A DNA stretch of 64,000 bases from Gigaspora rosea (lineage: Eukaryota > Glomeromycota > Glomeromycetes > Diversisporales > Gigasporaceae), in contig QKWP01000122.1 in NCBI GenBank assembly GCA_003550325.1, positions 113,255 to 177,254 on the forward strand, read 5' to 3'. The translations under genes and the position numbers were made by a program. Below the pieces are notes generated by a model. The model did no database searches. It had not been told where the DNA came from and saw only the letters and a program-made list of their open reading frames with translations. Shown here piece by piece: positions 36,054 to 47,398 of this stretch. Position 1 is the first letter of the stretch. Every line of letters begins with the position of its first letter.

Positions 36054-37220
36054 TTATTCAGCTTTATGAGCCGTGGCTCTTTTCTTTTTAAGATCTGCTT
36101 TTCTTTCTTTTTGCTCCTTTACACGTTTGGCAAGCAGAGTTGCATATTCTTCTGCTGCTGCTTTGGCTGCCTGAGTTCTTCTGCGCTTAAGAGCGAGGCG
36201 ATGACGTTTTCGCTGTAAAGTAAGAGGCGTTACAAGGCGTTGAATTTTGGGTGCTTTTGTGTAAGGCTTTTTCTTTTCATTTTTTGGTTGAATTTCACGA
36301 CGGATGACGAATTTACGAACATCATCCTGCTTAGACAAATTCTATATCAACAGAAAAAAAAAATACCGTTAATTCAAAATAAACCAATAAATTCAAGTGT
36401 GTGGAATAGACGTACAAAAAACTTGCGAATTTTTGAGGCTCTCTTGGGACCCAAACGTTTGGGAACGGCGTTATCGGTCAGTCCCGGAATATCCTGTTCA
36501 CCCTGCTTTACTACAACCAAAGACAATACAGCAAGATCACTCCCCACAATACATCCACGAACAGATTTCCTTTTACGTTCACCAGTACGGCGAGGCCTGT
36601 AACATGAATGCCCTTTGGATAACAAGAGCCGTACACGATCATTGCGTAAGACACCTTGTTTCATAGGAAAGCCTTGTTTGTCATTGCCTCCAGAAACTCG
36701 AAACACGTAGCCCTTAAATTCTTCTCCAATAGAATCACCAGGAACCTCAGCGCTGATTCTTTTTTCATAAAAGACACGTCTATTCAAAAGTTGCACCAAA
36801 AACAAATATGACACAAATCAGTCCATTTGTCAAGTATTTTAAATTTATTTGTTGCTTTGTATAATTGATTAAATAGCCAATTGATATTTTTGTCAATTTC
36901 ACGGAAGTCAAAAAATATCAATTAAATGATAATTGAAAAAAAATCTAGTAACAATAAGTTTTTCTTTGGTACCCACAATCTTCGTTCATCATCAATGTCG
37001 ATCAATTTTTGGCAACCAGTGGCCGGATTGGCGATATTCAACTAAAAACAGATATTACGTTAAGTCATTGATCTTTAAATTTAATGCTAATAGCAAAGAT
37101 GGTAAACGTTAAATATAGTTTTAAGTCATTAAACGAGGGGTAAAAGTACTCTTCTATTTGTTATTTTATACAGAGAGTTTTTATTAACACTGATCATTTT
37201 CCATCATACCATACCTTCAT
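36054..37220 (-). CDS. 40S ribosomal protein eS6 (RPS6), four coding exons
   Basis: This is a component of the small ribosomal subunit body. Coding exons on the minus strand are 37220-37215 (ATG AAG only), 37041-36977, 36779-36416 and 36341-36054. All introns are GT-AG and in phase, giving 240 residues against 236-249 in yeast and human. Diagnostic stretches are [85 protein letters not shown] and [15 protein letters not shown]. The basic helical tail ([20 protein letters not shown]) is present. The extreme C-terminus ends [11 protein letters not shown] and lacks the serine cluster phosphorylated by S6 kinases in yeast and animals. The start rests on ATGAAG directly before a GTATGG donor. Confidence 0.95.
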
Positions 37221-37475
37221 ACTGAATAAACGTTCTTTGATCCGTTGGCCAATTGAAGAGAGGGATCGGTTTGTTTTAAAAAATTGGACGCTTTTATTTT
37301 TTTTTTTCTACATCACATGTTATGTCGACGCTCCTACAAAAAATTTTCCAGTCACGTGGTGTGGCGTCCAATCAAAGCGATTCAAATTCGATGTATTTTA
37401 AAAAAAAATATCGAATTTGGATGGGTTGTCGTTGAGAAAGTTAATAAAAATTTTTTAAAAAGAATTATCCACAGC

Positions 37476-37595
37476 AACTTTGAATAAAGATTACCCGGCA
37501 CTCATTTGATCAATTTTTTTTAATTCTATAAGTTTATAGTAAAAAAATTGTTCGAATTTGATCAAGTGAGTGCCGGGTAATCTTTATTCAAAGTT
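37476..37595. repeat. 120-bp hairpin element upstream of eS6
   Basis: AACTTTGAATAAAGATTACC at the left and GGTAATCTTTATTCAAAGTT at the right are exact complements, and the arms extend through CGGCACTCA. It lies about 260 bp upstream of the eS6 start codon. It is probably a tiny MITE; an effect on the promoter is only a possibility. Confidence 0.75.
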
Positions 37596-38152
37596 TAGTA
37601 CCTATAAAAAAAAGCTGCAGCTAATTTTTTTTAAACTATTTAGTAAAGTTTTTTCAACAATCACCTATCCAATTTCGATAAATTTTTTTTATTTTAGTTC
37701 AAAAACTATATATTGCATTTGTGGTGTTCAATACCAGTAATATGAAATTCATATAATATGCAAATCAAAATAAACAACCTAAATTTAATTAATATTAGGG
37801 TATGGTTAATGCCTGGAATGGAGTGGTGCAAAAAGATTTAAAGTTTTTATATTCTTGATTATTTATTAAACATTTTTAGTATAAAATAAAATAGGTTTTA
37901 ATCTAACTTATGATATTATTTTTATTGTTTTAATATTGTTTTATTTTAATAATTAAATATGTATAATTTGCTGTATTTGAAAAAAAAAAAATTTTTTTTA
38001 AAAAAAAAAGATATTTTAAATAATTTTGCAACCAATATGCAGTTGTATAAGCTTGTACTATGCAAGTACATTAATGTGTATATGATAAAGATAGTTAAAA
38101 TTTGAGCAAAATTGAATTACTTGTTGTGAAGAAATTAAGCTTTAAAGTGAGA

Positions 38153-38360
38153 TAAAGTCACCTCTCTCTAATCCGAACCTCTCTAAACTAAACACTATTA
38201 AACTCTCTCTAAACTGAACAAAATCTCCTAGAACATTTGTAAATTTTATTATAAAGTTTGGATGAGCCATATATAACTTTTTGAAAACTGAACTTTTTCA
38301 AATTTTTATATAGTAAAAAAAAGCAGTCCTGGCAGTTTGGATTAGAGAGAGTTGACTGTA
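38153..38360. repeat. MITE with CTCTCTCTAATCC ends
   Basis: TAAAGTCACCTCTCTCTAATCC at the left and GGATTAGAGAGAGTTGACTGTA at the right are inverted, with TA borders. The inside repeats CCTCTCTAAACT-type words. Confidence 0.7.
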
Positions 38361-38753
38361 ATTTGATTTTTTTACTATATACATCATTAGCAAATTTATA
38401 ATAGCATAATATTACGTAAGGTCTTACGAACTATAATATAAGCAAAATATTTGTAATATATTTTAAAATAAAAAATTTCTTAGTTTACAGCAGGTGTATA
38501 TACTCCTGGTTACACAATGTAACAGTGATATTAATTGTCCGAAGGACATTATAGTAGAGTCATAGTGACCTGTTTGTGTTTGTGTGTATGTCCGCAAATT
38601 ACAAAGTTTGATTGGCTAGATCAGGTGTAATGTAAAAAAACAACAATCAAAACAATACAACTGATGGCTATTGGCTTATATTTGGTCCTTCGGACCCTAA
38701 ATGGTTTCCATTTTCCTAGTATAGTTTATTATATTATAAAAACAAATACCGGT

Positions 38754-39066
38754 ATTACAGTTAGGGTTCCTCAAATTCAAATCAAATCAAATATTGGATC
38801 AATTTGAATTTGATCAAATCAAATTGATCCTGATTTGAATTTTATTTGATTCAAATATTTGAATTTGAATTTGATTTGAATTTGATTTGAATTTGAATTT
38901 TTAATAGTAATTTTCAAATCAAATCAAATATTTGTCAAATCAAATCAAATTTGGCCATATTTGAATTTGATCAAATCAAATTTAGTCAAATTTGAATTTG
39001 AATTTGATCAAATATTTGATTCAAATATTTGAAGATCAAATCAAATTGCGGAACCCTAATTACAGT
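38754..39066. mobile_element. hAT-type MITE made of TTTGAATTTGATCAAATC words (38762-39058)
   Basis: Termini TAGGGTTCC and GGAACCCTA are flanked by identical octamers ATTACAGT (38754-38761 and 39059-39066). The whole 297-bp interior consists of interleaved TTTGAATTTGA, TCAAATCAAAT and AAATATTTGA words in both orientations. No ORF. Confidence 0.88.
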
Positions 39067-40566
39067 ATAAATTTGTGTTTAACACATAGGTTATACAGAT
39101 CTACAATAAGTATTTTTACATCATCAGTATAAAAAAAAATTTTTTTTATTACTAATTCCTCTTTTCTGGTATTATTTCATCATAGATAATGGCAATTAAT
39201 AATTGTAGCAGATTAAAATGAAATTAGATTAAAATAAAACTGGGAACCTCTCTTGCTTACCTTTAAAGCTTATAAATCCACATATACTTGTTTATTAATA
39301 ACCCTAACCCTAACCCTAATGCTAAAAAATCCCAAAAATGTTCTCTAAAAAATTTTAAAATTTTGCTTAAAAAATAGAAAAATTTCGATTTCATTTTAAT
39401 CTGTCACAATAATTATTGCATTATTTGCGCTTTGCTTATTAATGTTAACTCTTCTTTTTGAGCTACCCTTGGAATTGTTGCCGCTTTGGAGTTTAGTATA
39501 TCTTTGTATACAGTTTTTTCATTGTCCATCATCTCATTTTTGGTTAAGGTTAGGATAAATACTAATAATGCTTTTTTTTCACGATAGGTAAGGGTTAGTT
39601 AGTTATAGTATATTTTTTTTTGTGACGTTGTCTGGAGCTGTTGATAGTAGAATTTGAGTGTCATCTTTCCTCAGTAATTCCAACACACCAATATAATCAT
39701 GTATTGTGTGCCACCACAATAATATGTACTATATGTTATGTTAAAAACTACGATAATTCCAATACCAACTAATATAACTACAACTGTGTTACTGTAAGTT
39801 TTTTAGCTGAATTTTATTTATAGTAAATTATGATGGACATAATGATAATTTCAATGCTAACTAACTTGCTCTTCATCAGTTACTATGGTAGCAAGCATGT
39901 TCTGTAACAAAATTTTTATAATAGAAATTACGGTAAGACTGTTCGAAGTTGATTCTTTGGTTAATATCACTTTTCCAGGACTCATGGGAGTGGAGGAGGG
40001 GGGTGAAATGAAACAAATATATGAAATGAACATATAAAAATGAAGCAATTTCTTTGATTAATGTAAATCAGGTGACTGGTGAGAGTTATTCAGTATTTTG
40101 ATTGGCAGTTCATTTTCGGGGGAGGGAAGAGACTTCAGCTAGGGGTGATATCAACTGAAAAATTAACTTCAAACAGGCTTAACATTACATTTCTCTTATA
40201 AAAGAAAGGGCAAAAATAAATAATATAGGTATATAATTAATTTATTATAAAAAGTATTTTATCCGATAAAAAGAACTTCGTACATATGTACAATTTTTAC
40301 AGGCAAAATTCTCGTGATCTAGTGATCGGATCTGCATCATTTTAGAGTATGTATACAGCGATCACAGATTGGAATTTTGGGTTTCCAAATTCCAATTGGT
40401 CGAGCAAATTTTGTTCCGAATGATTTTGTAAAAGCTAAATGTTTATTCAAATATTTCTTCTCGTTAATAATAGTTTTCTAGCTCTTCACAATCGAACAAA
40501 AAGCACTTCAGAAGCTCTTTTCAGCAGTTTTTTGTTGAATCGTTTTATTGCAAACTGAAATAAACA
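39067..40566. other. Non-coding stretch
   Basis: No gene is supported. It contains CCCTAACCCTAACCCTAA at about 39300-39320 and the first of three related GGGGAGGG...TTAACTTCAAA words near 40110-40185. Confidence 0.45.
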
Positions 40567-40828
40567 TATGGGCTGCCGTTAATAGGAATCAGGCAGATTA
40601 ACTTTTTAAAAAAAATTAATGCCTTAACTTTCACAGCTCATATCTCGGTGAATTTCAAAGTTATTATAATCGTTTAGTAGTTAAAAGAAAGCTTAATATC
40701 TAAGCTTTCTTTTAACTACTAAACGATTATAATAACTTTGAAATTCACCAAGATATGAGCTGTGAAAGTTAAGGCATTAATTTTTTTAAAATGTTAATCT
40801 GTCTGATTTCTATTGACAGCAGTCCATA
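40567..40828. repeat. Foldback element, copy 2 (262 bp)
   Basis: TATGGGCTGCCGTTAATAG opens and CTATTGACAGCAGTCCATA closes an almost perfect hairpin meeting at AAGCTTAATATCTAAGCTT. Arm sequences (CTTTCACAGCTCATATCTC and others) match copy 1 at 31854-32116. Confidence 0.88.
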
Positions 40829-40876
40829 TATGAGAGGATAGCAAATAGGAATTAAAATTTTAGCTTTATTTTTTAT

Positions 40877-41077
40877 TACAGTCAGACCTCTCTAAATGCA
40901 TAGTGTCGGGACCATAGTAAAAATTTTCAAAAACATGCATTTAGAGAGGTTATGCATTTAGAGAGGTAAAAATCTATAAGTGTTATATTAAGTTGGGCCA
41001 AAAAAAAGCTATGCATTTAGGGAGGTTTTACTTAAATACGCATTTAGGGAGGTTGCATTTAGGGAGGTCCAACTGTA
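40877..41077. mobile_element. TA-flanked MITE with CTCTCTAAATGCA words, copy A
   Basis: Ends TACAGTCAGACCTCTCTAAA and GGGAGGTCCAACTGTA. Four or more ATGCATTTAGAGAGGT words lie inside. Tc1/mariner-like ends; no ORF. Confidence 0.8.
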
Positions 41078-41710
41078 TTTATTTTTTTTTTAAATTTTTA
41101 CTTTTTTTAATTCGTTTTTTATTTTTAAATTATTTTATTTTAACTGCGAAATAACACACAAAGTTATTTTGAGTTTCAGCCTGAATTAATGCCGAAATTC
41201 GAAACCACACCCATCGCATTATTTCGTGGTTATGCAGTATTTATTTTTTTAATTTTTACTGTGGACATCAAAGAGGAAGGGGAGGGGCAATGTTAACCGA
41301 AAGCTTAACTTCAAACGGCCTTAGGTAGTAATATAATAAGCAAAATTGCCTAAAATCATCAAATTTTTAATTTGATTGGTCAGGTATTATGTGATTCTGC
41401 TCTGCTTTAGACGACCCCCATATATAGAGCTAAGTACATATGTTCGTACATATATCAGCTACTAGTAATATTATGCACGAAGTAATAAATTGAATTTATA
41501 TATTGAATTTGATTTCTAAATAATGATAATATTTCATTATTTTTATTTTTTCATATATTCATTTTATCTGGGGCTGGGGGGAACCATTGGGGGGAGGGTG
41601 GTAATGTTAACCAAAAAATTAACTTCAAATGGCCTAATTACAATATGAACCAATATAAGTGTCACCGTAATGCTATGTAAGTTTGGTGGTAAATTTAGTT
41701 AATATCTAAA

Positions 41711-41855
41711 AAGTTCATAAGGTAGATTAGTCATGGCGAAAAAAATATTGTGGTAATATAATTGCTGACCATTTAAAAATTGTATTATCAGATCAGAAGT
41801 GGTCAACGATTACATCACTATGCATTTTTTCACTATGACTAACCTACAAGTTCAT
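41711..41855. mobile_element. 129-bp hAT-type MITE with perfect target duplication (41719-41847)
   Basis: Identical octamers AAGTTCAT (41711-41718 and 41848-41855) flank imperfect inverted arms with TAGATTAGTCATGGCG at the left and CACTATGACTAACCTAC at the right. The arms extend through GACCATTT / AAGTGGTC. Confidence 0.8.
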
Positions 41856-42899
41856 ATGAAGGAGCATAATGCAAATTAATTGTGTTCTATTTTTATATAG
41901 TGTTTTTTCTGTTTTTTTAAGGGTTAGGTAGAGTTTAGGGTTAAATGCTGATAAAATAGATAGTATTAAATAAAATGTAAGATATATAATATAGCATCTT
42001 CATATTTTTTGGGGTTGTTTTTTTTTTTTATTCTTTTTTTCGTTCTGTTTGTTTATTGGTTTTTTTGTAGTTATTTATATTTTTGCCTGTTAGTGGAATG
42101 TTTATGCTTAGATACTATTATCAATGTAAAAAATAAAATTATTGTTTACTATCAAGAACTTAGAGAAACAGCAGAGCGTATTTTTAGTATTATAGTGCAG
42201 TATAAACTAAGATAGAAGTTAGATACAGTATAAAGAAAAAATTTATTCATTAAAATCTAGTTATTTTTTCAAAAAAATGCCCAAGGTGTAGTTTAAAAAT
42301 TTGTTCTGAATTAAGCCTAATTTAGGCCAAATTTCTAAACGCACTCTAAGCATTTTTATAGTGTTTGATATACTTTTAATTAAAATTGATTGATATTAGG
42401 GTTGGGGTTAGATTATAGATAGAGTGGTTTGCTCTATAGCAAAATTATATACAAATCTTTTTGATAGGCCTATACTAAAATTTCACAAGAAATTTTTTCT
42501 GTTAGGGAGGTGTAAAAAATCAGATGATTTTTTAAAGTAAAAGGGTCTGAAAGGGTAGGTGTTCAGAATTATACAATGTGATGAGGTAAATTATGCAATT
42601 TGACTGAAATCAATTATGCGATGAATGCAAAATAAATTTAAGATTATGTAAAATATTTAAATAGATTATACAATCTTTATAGTGTTATGCTATATATACT
42701 ATTCTTGGAATTATTTGGATATTAACAAAAAATGCCTTGACCTTGCTCATATTTTCAGTTAATTCATTTTCTATATTGGAGCTTTTTGGAAAAAATCGTA
42801 TTTACCAATTATATTTGAGGCACATGCCCTAAATACTTTTTTTTGCTTAATTATACAAAGCATGTGCGATATGAAAAAATGGTCAATTATGCGCATAGC
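41856..42899. other. Non-coding stretch
   Basis: No gene is supported. It contains GGGTTAGG-type words near 41925 and 42400 and a partial R1-like segment near 42505-42560. Confidence 0.45.
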
Positions 42900-42929
42900 A
42901 TAGCATCTAGGGTTCATGGCACGGTAAAA

Positions 42930-42997
42930 AAATTTGGCATGCCATAAGGCATGCCAAATTCTAGTTTTGATACCATAAGCATGCCATGGCATGCTAT
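42930..42997. repeat. GGCATGCC subterminal cluster (left end of hAT element 4)
   Basis: Three or four GGCATGCC / GCATGCC / CCATGGCATGC palindromic words within 70 bp, mirrored at 48075-48135. Confidence 0.75.
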
Positions 42998-43042
42998 GTA
43001 GGGAGTCGGTTAGATATATGATCTACATACAGCATAAATAAT

Positions 43043-43947
43043 GTGTGTACTAACGGCACTATGTTTTGGTTTTATCACGTGGTAAAACTGATTTAACTTT
43101 TATCGTAGCTAAAACCGTTAAAATAAAAAAGTTATAACTACGTATATAATTATAGTGATAGATTATTTTTATTACATTGTCGAATACATATGCAATAAAA
43201 CTGTAATTTTACGAAACTTTAAGACTTTATTGTAGGCATGCAGGATTAAGTCGCATAAATAAATCTTGCATAAATGGGTTATCAATAAGTTCAAAAAATA
43301 TACCGCATCCAACCCAAGCTTTTAATACAGCACGGTCAAGTAAATTTTGACGATCTATAGAAAGAAACTCTAAATCATTTGTAAGAGACTCTGAATCATT
43401 GTATTAACCAGATATGTTGATTTGCGACGTTTTGTTTTATAAGTTCTTTGATAATTATTACGTCGGTTCTTAATTTTATCCTGCCAATATTTTTGTTTGT
43501 ATTGTGGACAACTAGAACATTCATTAGCCAAATGTAATTCCATATTGGCTGGTATTCCTCTTTGCCAGTGCGTAGAACAAGATTTACATTGAATAGAATA
43601 GCATTTTCCATTTTTTTTATTGATATTATAGTTATCCCATACTTCTTCTCGAGGCTGATCACTAGATTTTTTATTCATCAAAAAAGAGAAGGATATTGAA
43701 CAATCCTCAGTATCGCTTGTAGCAATTGGATTATTATCGAAAAAGTAAAAAAGTATTAAATTATTTGTTTGATTATGTTATTTGATAGTTTAATTTTTGA
43801 TCTATATTTTATCATTAGTTATAACTAATATATCATTTTTTATTTTAACGGTTTTAGCATATGATAAAAGTTAAAATTAGTTTTACCACGTGATAAAACT
43901 GAAACATAGTGCCGTTAAAAGGTTTTCTCAGCATCACTAGTGCGTAC
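43043..43947 (-). mobile_element. Deleted hAT derivative with ~80-bp inverted repeats
   Basis: TAACGGCACTATG (43051) opens and CATAGTGCCGTTA (43917) closes inverted repeats that continue for about 80 bp (TTTTATCACGTGGTAAAACT and so on). The octamers GTGTGTAC (43043-43050) and GTGCGTAC (43940-43947) match at 7 of 8. The right one is offset by 22 bp, which fits loss of 22 bp from the left end and a true right end TAGTGATGCTGAG... The element encodes only the beginning of a transposase. Confidence 0.7.
43227..43740 (-). pseudogene. Truncated hAT transposase: BED finger only
   Basis: The minus strand encodes an acidic leader (TSDTEDCSISFSFLMNKKSS), then EEVWDNYNINKKNGKCYSIQCKSC...MELHLANEC. This is a BED finger with its aromatic start, Cys pair and His/Cys pair. 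A one-base frame change near 43395 leads into AWVGCGIFFELIDNPFMQ, the usual beginning of the hAT core, which then stops. There is no catalytic domain. The fragment could still bind DNA if expressed; that is inference. Confidence 0.7.
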
Positions 43948-44766
43948 TGTACGTATATACAGTATCAAAAAATTCGCTTTAGATAAGATATTTATAAAGA
44001 TGATTCAGTAATTCATTATCCGACAAACTCATATCATACTGTATGATCATGAATGTATTTCTTTCCGTTATTTTTTTCATATATTACGAAATAACCACGT
44101 TTACTTGAATTAAAGCTTAGCCAACAACTCCCTACCAATCATGATCATAAATTGTCAGATAATACCATAACGGTAAATTGGCTCAACTGGGTAAATGATT
44201 GGCTGACACGTGCCGCAAAGCGGCATGTGTTCATTTGCCCGGCTGAACAAATTTATCATTATTCAAAAATTTTTGCCAATAATGTTACATGATTCATTTT
44301 TTTTTATTCATTATTCGAATCGATCTTTATCACTTTGTATTTCTTCAACACTTTATTGATTCACAAGGATATGAAAAATTTTTGTTTATTCTTTTTTTAC
44401 AGATCAAGTACTAGAAAGCTACATTACGCATATTGCTTAGCAGCAAAGGTATTAATATTTAGTTTATTAATATTTCAAAATAGGCGTTTATTTAGCAGTA
44501 CAATTTTGTTTAATATTATACTGTATATATCATTTAACAACTGAATTTTTAACCCATAATATCCTCAATCGACCAGTCGTCACTAGAAACGTTAGGTTCG
44601 CGTTAGTGGATGGCCACTTCCTCATCCTCTTCTATTACATCATGATTGTGATTGAAAGCGGTAAAATCAAAAAATTCTTCCATTATTAGTTCTGTAATAG
44701 AATAGAAACGCTTGTAAGCTGTTATATATATCTGTAATATGTACTATATTTTTATATTAATAAAAT

Positions 44767-46747
44767 CTACTTGAAATCAAACCCAAGATAAGATAACAAA
44801 CCGTCATTTATATCCGCATCAATTTCTTCTATATCTTGGAATTCCTCATCGATAATTATTTCCTTTTCTTCAAAAAGAATATCCATATTATTATCTATAT
44901 CAAAAGAAAGTTGCTCTTTGGATTTGTTTTCTTTAGATGGTTTTGGTAACGCTTGTTTTAGTTTATTACGGAGTGTTCCCAACACCCCCATTAGAGAAGG
45001 AGACATCTGGTTTCATGATTTTGTTTTAATGAGTTCTAAGTCGGAGAAAAGGCATTCGACATCTGCTATATGGGGGACAATTGAGAAAATTTTTATTGCA
45101 AATTGTCGTAGAAGAGGTGAACCGTCAGTAAACTGTGCCCAAAACACTCTAGGAGTAATATTAGTATTCTTTTTTTTTTTTTTATCAAATGGAGGATCCC
45201 CATTTTTATAAGTAATAAGCTCTTTAAATAAAAGAGAAGCGTCTTTTTTATTAAACCCCCAAACCTTTGCTATTTCTAAACAGGCTATAATAATAGAACA
45301 CCAGACATTTTTTTAAATATTGCCATTTTTTTATATGATGGTGATAAAAATAACGCGACAAAATAAATATGATCAGAAAATTCATGAACTCTTTTGCCGA
45401 TTGATGCTAAGATATGATTTTTGAATCCAAGAATAGGAATATTGGCTGTAGAAATAGCATGATGAATATTAATGAATTCTTTAAATATATCTGCCAATGT
45501 TGCATCTCTAGATTCGAGATGACCAATAGCATTTACGACAAGAACTAGTACTGTTACAAGAGTATCATTATTTGCAAAATGGTGACGTAATGGCTGCTAA
45601 CAATTTCTTGGATATCTATTTTAATATTAGGTAACTACTACTTTTACCAAGATCAATACAATGTTGAAACCCCTTTTTAAAATTTGATACTCCTAGGCAA
45701 ACCTTGGAAAGAGAATACCATCGGGTCTCACAGTATGTAGTAAGTGAATGACTAATTTTTTCTTTATATTGCCAATCTTTAAGAGTTCGAAGCCAAATAT
45801 GTGAAGATGTAAAATAATTGACTAATTTCTTATTATTTTTAACAACAGTCAATATTTCTTGAAAGCCAATAATATCTTTTACTAGTAAATTAAAGAAGTG
45901 CAGACAACATCGGATTGGAATAATATTAGAATAATCTTTCTTAAGGTTAGCATGCATTTTTATCATGACTGAAGGGTTATCAGTTACACAAGCAATAATG
46001 AATGAGTTAATAGAAATCAAATTTGACTAAAGAATTTTTTCAAGTTGTTGTTTAAGAAACTCAGCAATATGACGGTTTGTTGACAAATCAATAACATCAA
46101 GAACATAATTTTGATCTTCTTTTAAGGCCATAAACGCATATATCAAGTTACCAGCAATATCTTGCTATCCATCCAATGCTATAGTGATATTAGCGAGACT
46201 TGCCATTATATCTAATTTTTTAGCAAGGTAAGTAGAAAACTTTGTATTAAGAATAGATGTGCTTAGTGTACTTACAGAAGGCAAATTATAACTAGGAGCT
46301 AATTCTTTGAGAAAATCGGCAAAGTATGGGTTATTAACAAGACTAAAGGGAAGGTTGCTGTAAATTATAGTGTTAAGTAGCTTTTCATTTAATTTGGATT
46401 GTTGGCTTTGCGACATAGGTTTGATAACCCAGTTAGTTAAGCTTTCTTGCCGTTTAACTCTCCAAAAGAGTCATTAGTAGTAGTAAAATTAGAATTTTCA
46501 ATTCGAGCTTCATCAGTTCTAATTTGCTTGCGAGAATTGGATGTTTCTTTTGCAATGTAGGCGCTTTTCTCAGTAGCAGGCCAGTTACCACAGATAAGAA
46601 CGTGACTATGGAGCTTTTCAGGTCTTCCAGGTTGTTCAAAATTGCAATACATACACTTGGCCATGTATTGATTACCCGCAATTTTTTCTTCTGAGCGCCA
46701 AAAACCAGTTCAACGGAAATCATGAATATCCATATTTGGAAGAACAA
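44767..46747 (-). pseudogene. hAT (DUF659-type) transposase of element 4, decayed
   Basis: On the minus strand, a BED finger (AKCMYCNFEQPGRPEKLHSHVLIC, 46665 downward) is followed, after a frame change, by the linker ESLTNWVIKP and the core. The core has IALDG-stop-QDIAG, ACVTDNPSVMIKM (Asp), RCCLHFFNLLVKDI (CxxH equivalent) and CETRWYSLSK. The C-terminal part carries LSPSYKKM and a dimerisation block with SIVPHIADVECLFSDLELIKTK-stop-NQMSP, then an acidic tail. Three in-frame stops (46162-46164, ~46020, ~45012) and at least one frameshift kill it. Confidence 0.8.
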
Positions 46748-47160
46748 AACCTTTTGGTGGTTGCATTATTTTTTGACAATACTTTAGGTTAATGATAATT
46801 TTTATATCTAAGTAGAAAATTTTATACAATAATAGAGTAGTTAGCATATCAGATGCATGAAGAAACGTATATTTAGTTATATTGATATTTTGCTAAAATT
46901 TACGAATCTTTTTAATTAACAGTTAACATACAGGGTAGTTATCAAGAGTATAACTTAAAAGACGAAAAATCAATACAAAATTGTTATCATTTTATTCAAA
47001 TAAGTGTTCTTTTTATATATTAATTTTGTTACATGAGATCTAATAGCAATATCTAATTTTTTTTATCTCTTCGAATTCTATGATATGCTATGAGAATTTA
47101 CACAATACATTAATTGTTATTTTAGTTCTCTTTTACATGCAATTATACAATGTGGCTTTC

Positions 47161-47398
47161 TTTTTTCTTTATGACTTTGGTAAGTTGTTTCTTTAATTTT
47201 TACCATTTTATACAAATGATTAATCGTTTCTATTTACTATCATACAATCTTTTTTACCCAATATCTAATGATTTTCTCTTTTTTCTATATAACTTTGGCA
47301 AGTTGTTTCTTTGATTTTTCCTATTTCATACAAATGATTAATCATTTCTATTTACTATCATACGATCTTTTCTACCCAATGTCTAATGATTTTCTCTT
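47161..47398. repeat. Tandem duplication of a ~119-bp unit
   Basis: Two units share ACTTTGGYAAGTTGTTTCTT, ACAAATGATTAATCRTTTC and CCCAATRTCTAATGATTTTC in head-to-tail order. Confidence 0.75.

Larger units (their letters stand above)
40110..41640. repeat. Three dispersed copies of a GGGGAGGG...TTAACTTCAAAYGGCYT word
   Basis: Related 50-60 bp units occur near 40115-40185, 41275-41325 and 41570-41635. They share a G-rich run, then TGTTAACCRAAA, then TTAACTTCAAAC/TGGCCT. The copies are partly separated by MITEs. Confidence 0.6.

Noticed and set aside
36240..36666. Plus-strand frames across eS6 exon 3
   Set aside because: They lie opposite a conserved exon and have no domain of their own.
39300..39320. 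Telomere (CCCTAACCCTAACCCTAA)
   Set aside because: Only three units in an interior position; similar short runs are scattered through the window.
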